NCBI GenBank assembly: GCA_944384865.1 | Contig: CALWVC010000094.1 | Location: 1 to 5,745, forward strand | Length of the DNA stretch: 5,745 nucleotides | Source of the DNA: an uncultured Clostridia bacterium | GTDB taxonomy: Bacteria > Bacillota > Clostridia > Oscillospirales > Acutalibacteraceae | Reading direction: 5' to 3' | In this document: positions 5,052 to 5,745 of the stretch, one piece after another | How the letters are laid out: each line of letters opens with the position of its first letter | How positions within the stretch are numbered: the stretch's first letter is position 1 | Made by a program: the position numbers and the translations under genes | Notes under the pieces: model-generated | Seen by the model: only the letters and a program-made list of their open reading frames with translations | What the model was told of the DNA's origin: nothing | The model's database searches: none

Positions 5052-5745
5052 GCCAACGCCTCCTTGATTTTCCGGCAGATCGAATCGCGATCCAGCCCGA
5101 TTGCCTGTAACGTTTCAGCCGTTGTCGCATGGGGCAAAAACTGTTCTTCAACCGCCGTAATCAAAAACCGACCGTTAAATCCCTGCGCCCGGCACAACAC
5201 TTCAAAATGCTCGGCGACACCGCCGATACGCATCCCCTCTTCGAAAAAGAACACCTGCTCACAATCAGCTACCGCAGCAGCCGCCGCAACCTCCACCGGC
5301 CGGATCTGGCACAGCTGTAACAGCCGCACATGGATCCCCTGCTGTTGCAACAGCGTCGCCGCCTGCAATGCCGCAGATATGGTGCGCCCATAGGTCACAA
5401 TTGCCGCTTTAGCCGTATGTTCACCCAACAGCCTCCAGGGCTGATGACAATCCGAATATTCCGCCGGCACCGGCGCCTGCGTACCCCGGGGATAGCGCAC
5501 CGCCGCCACGCCCGGCGCACGATAGAACGCCTGATGCAGAAAATAATCCAATTCGCCAAAGGTCACCGGCGCATAGACCGTGACCCCGGGAATACTGTTT
5601 AAAAACGCCACGTCAAATACGCCCTGATGGGTTTTGCCGTCTTCTCCCACCACGCCGGCCCGATCAATGGCCAGCACCAGCTTTAAGCCCTGCGCCGCCG
5701 CATCATGGAGAATCTGGTCATACGCCCGCTGCAAAAAGGAGGAAT
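5042..5745 (-). CDS. dxs: 1-deoxy-D-xylulose-5-phosphate synthase, C-terminal part (cut by window edge)
   Basis: These are the last 233 residues of Dxs, the thiamine-diphosphate enzyme that condenses pyruvate with glyceraldehyde 3-phosphate in the first step of the MEP isoprenoid pathway, also feeding thiamine and pyridoxal synthesis. The full protein is usually about 620 residues, so about 60% lies beyond position 5745. The fragment begins in the pyrimidine-binding domain with FLQRAYDQ, then AIDRAGVVGEDG (DRAG at 27-30) and THQGVFD (H39), and IPGVTVYAP. The transketolase C-terminal domain follows after RYPRG (83-87). The sequence is intact to its TAA at 5042-5044. A TTG at 5734 could look like a start, but the conserved frame continues through it to the window edge (SSF before LQRAYDQ), so it is internal. 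Neighbouring tlyA starts within the last codons. In related genomes xseA, xseB and ispA lie upstream, which is inference here. Confidence 0.96.
   Translation of the reverse strand, partial: SSFLQRAYDQILHDAAAQGLKLVLAIDRAGVVGEDGKTHQGVFDVAFLNSIPGVTVYAPVTFGELDYFLHQAFYRAPGVAAVRYPRGTQAPVPAEYSDCHQPWRLLGEHTAKAAIVTYGRTISAALQAATLLQQQGIHVRLLQLCQIRPVEVAAAAAVADCEQVFFFEEGMRIGGVAEHFEVLCRAQGFNGRFLITAVEEQFLPHATTAETLQAIGLDRDSICRKIKEALACQ
5059..5065 (-). promoter_or_regulatory. ribosome binding site of tlyA, inside dxs
   Basis: AAGGAGG on the minus strand, 7 bases before the GTG at 5051. It is a near-perfect Shine-Dalgarno sequence embedded in the last codons of dxs and is the main reason for accepting a GTG start that overlaps dxs by 10 bases. 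Confidence 0.85.

Noticed and set aside
5732..5734. TTG as a start codon for the dxs fragment
   Set aside because: The codons before it continue the conserved Dxs sequence (SSF then LQRAYDQ) to the window edge, so the fragment is an internal part of a longer gene.

Overview
The window is a compact run of housekeeping genes, all read from the minus strand. Gene order (dxs, tlyA, nadK, argR, recN), strong GGAGG-type ribosome binding sites and an AhrC-type arginine repressor point to a Gram-positive Bacillota genome, most likely a GC-rich member of the Clostridia. Base composition looks even across the window, roughly 55-60% GC by eye. The genus cannot be named from the sequence alone.

Layout in the direction of transcription (right to left): the C-terminal third of dxs (5745-5042, running off the window edge); tlyA (5051-4251, GTG start inside the end of dxs); nadK (4237-3383); argR (3386-2943, ATGA overlap with nadK); recN (2908-1250); an alpha/beta-hydrolase esterase (1223-402); then a strong intrinsic terminator (390-359). 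The first six genes overlap or are separated by at most about 35 bases, with no terminator visible between them, so they look like one polycistronic operon. After the terminator comes a short intergenic region with a weak candidate promoter and a small palindrome. The 5' part of sbcD (287-1) follows and leaves the window.

Functionally the operon joins isoprenoid precursor synthesis (Dxs), rRNA 2'-O-methylation (TlyA), NADP supply (NadK), arginine-responsive transcription control (ArgR) and double-strand-break repair (RecN). This is a known conserved neighbourhood in Bacillota, and in related genomes it often continues upstream with xseA, xseB and ispA. The esterase is the only lineage-specific-looking passenger. 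SbcD, the nuclease subunit of SbcCD, begins a separate transcription unit, probably continuing into sbcC beyond position 1.

I found no mobile element, CRISPR array, RNA gene or unknown multi-gene system. The plus strand carries only shadow reading frames. The points worth a second look are modest: the esterase appended to the recN operon, its ambiguous start, the coupled gene junctions, and small palindromes near sbcD and inside nadK.
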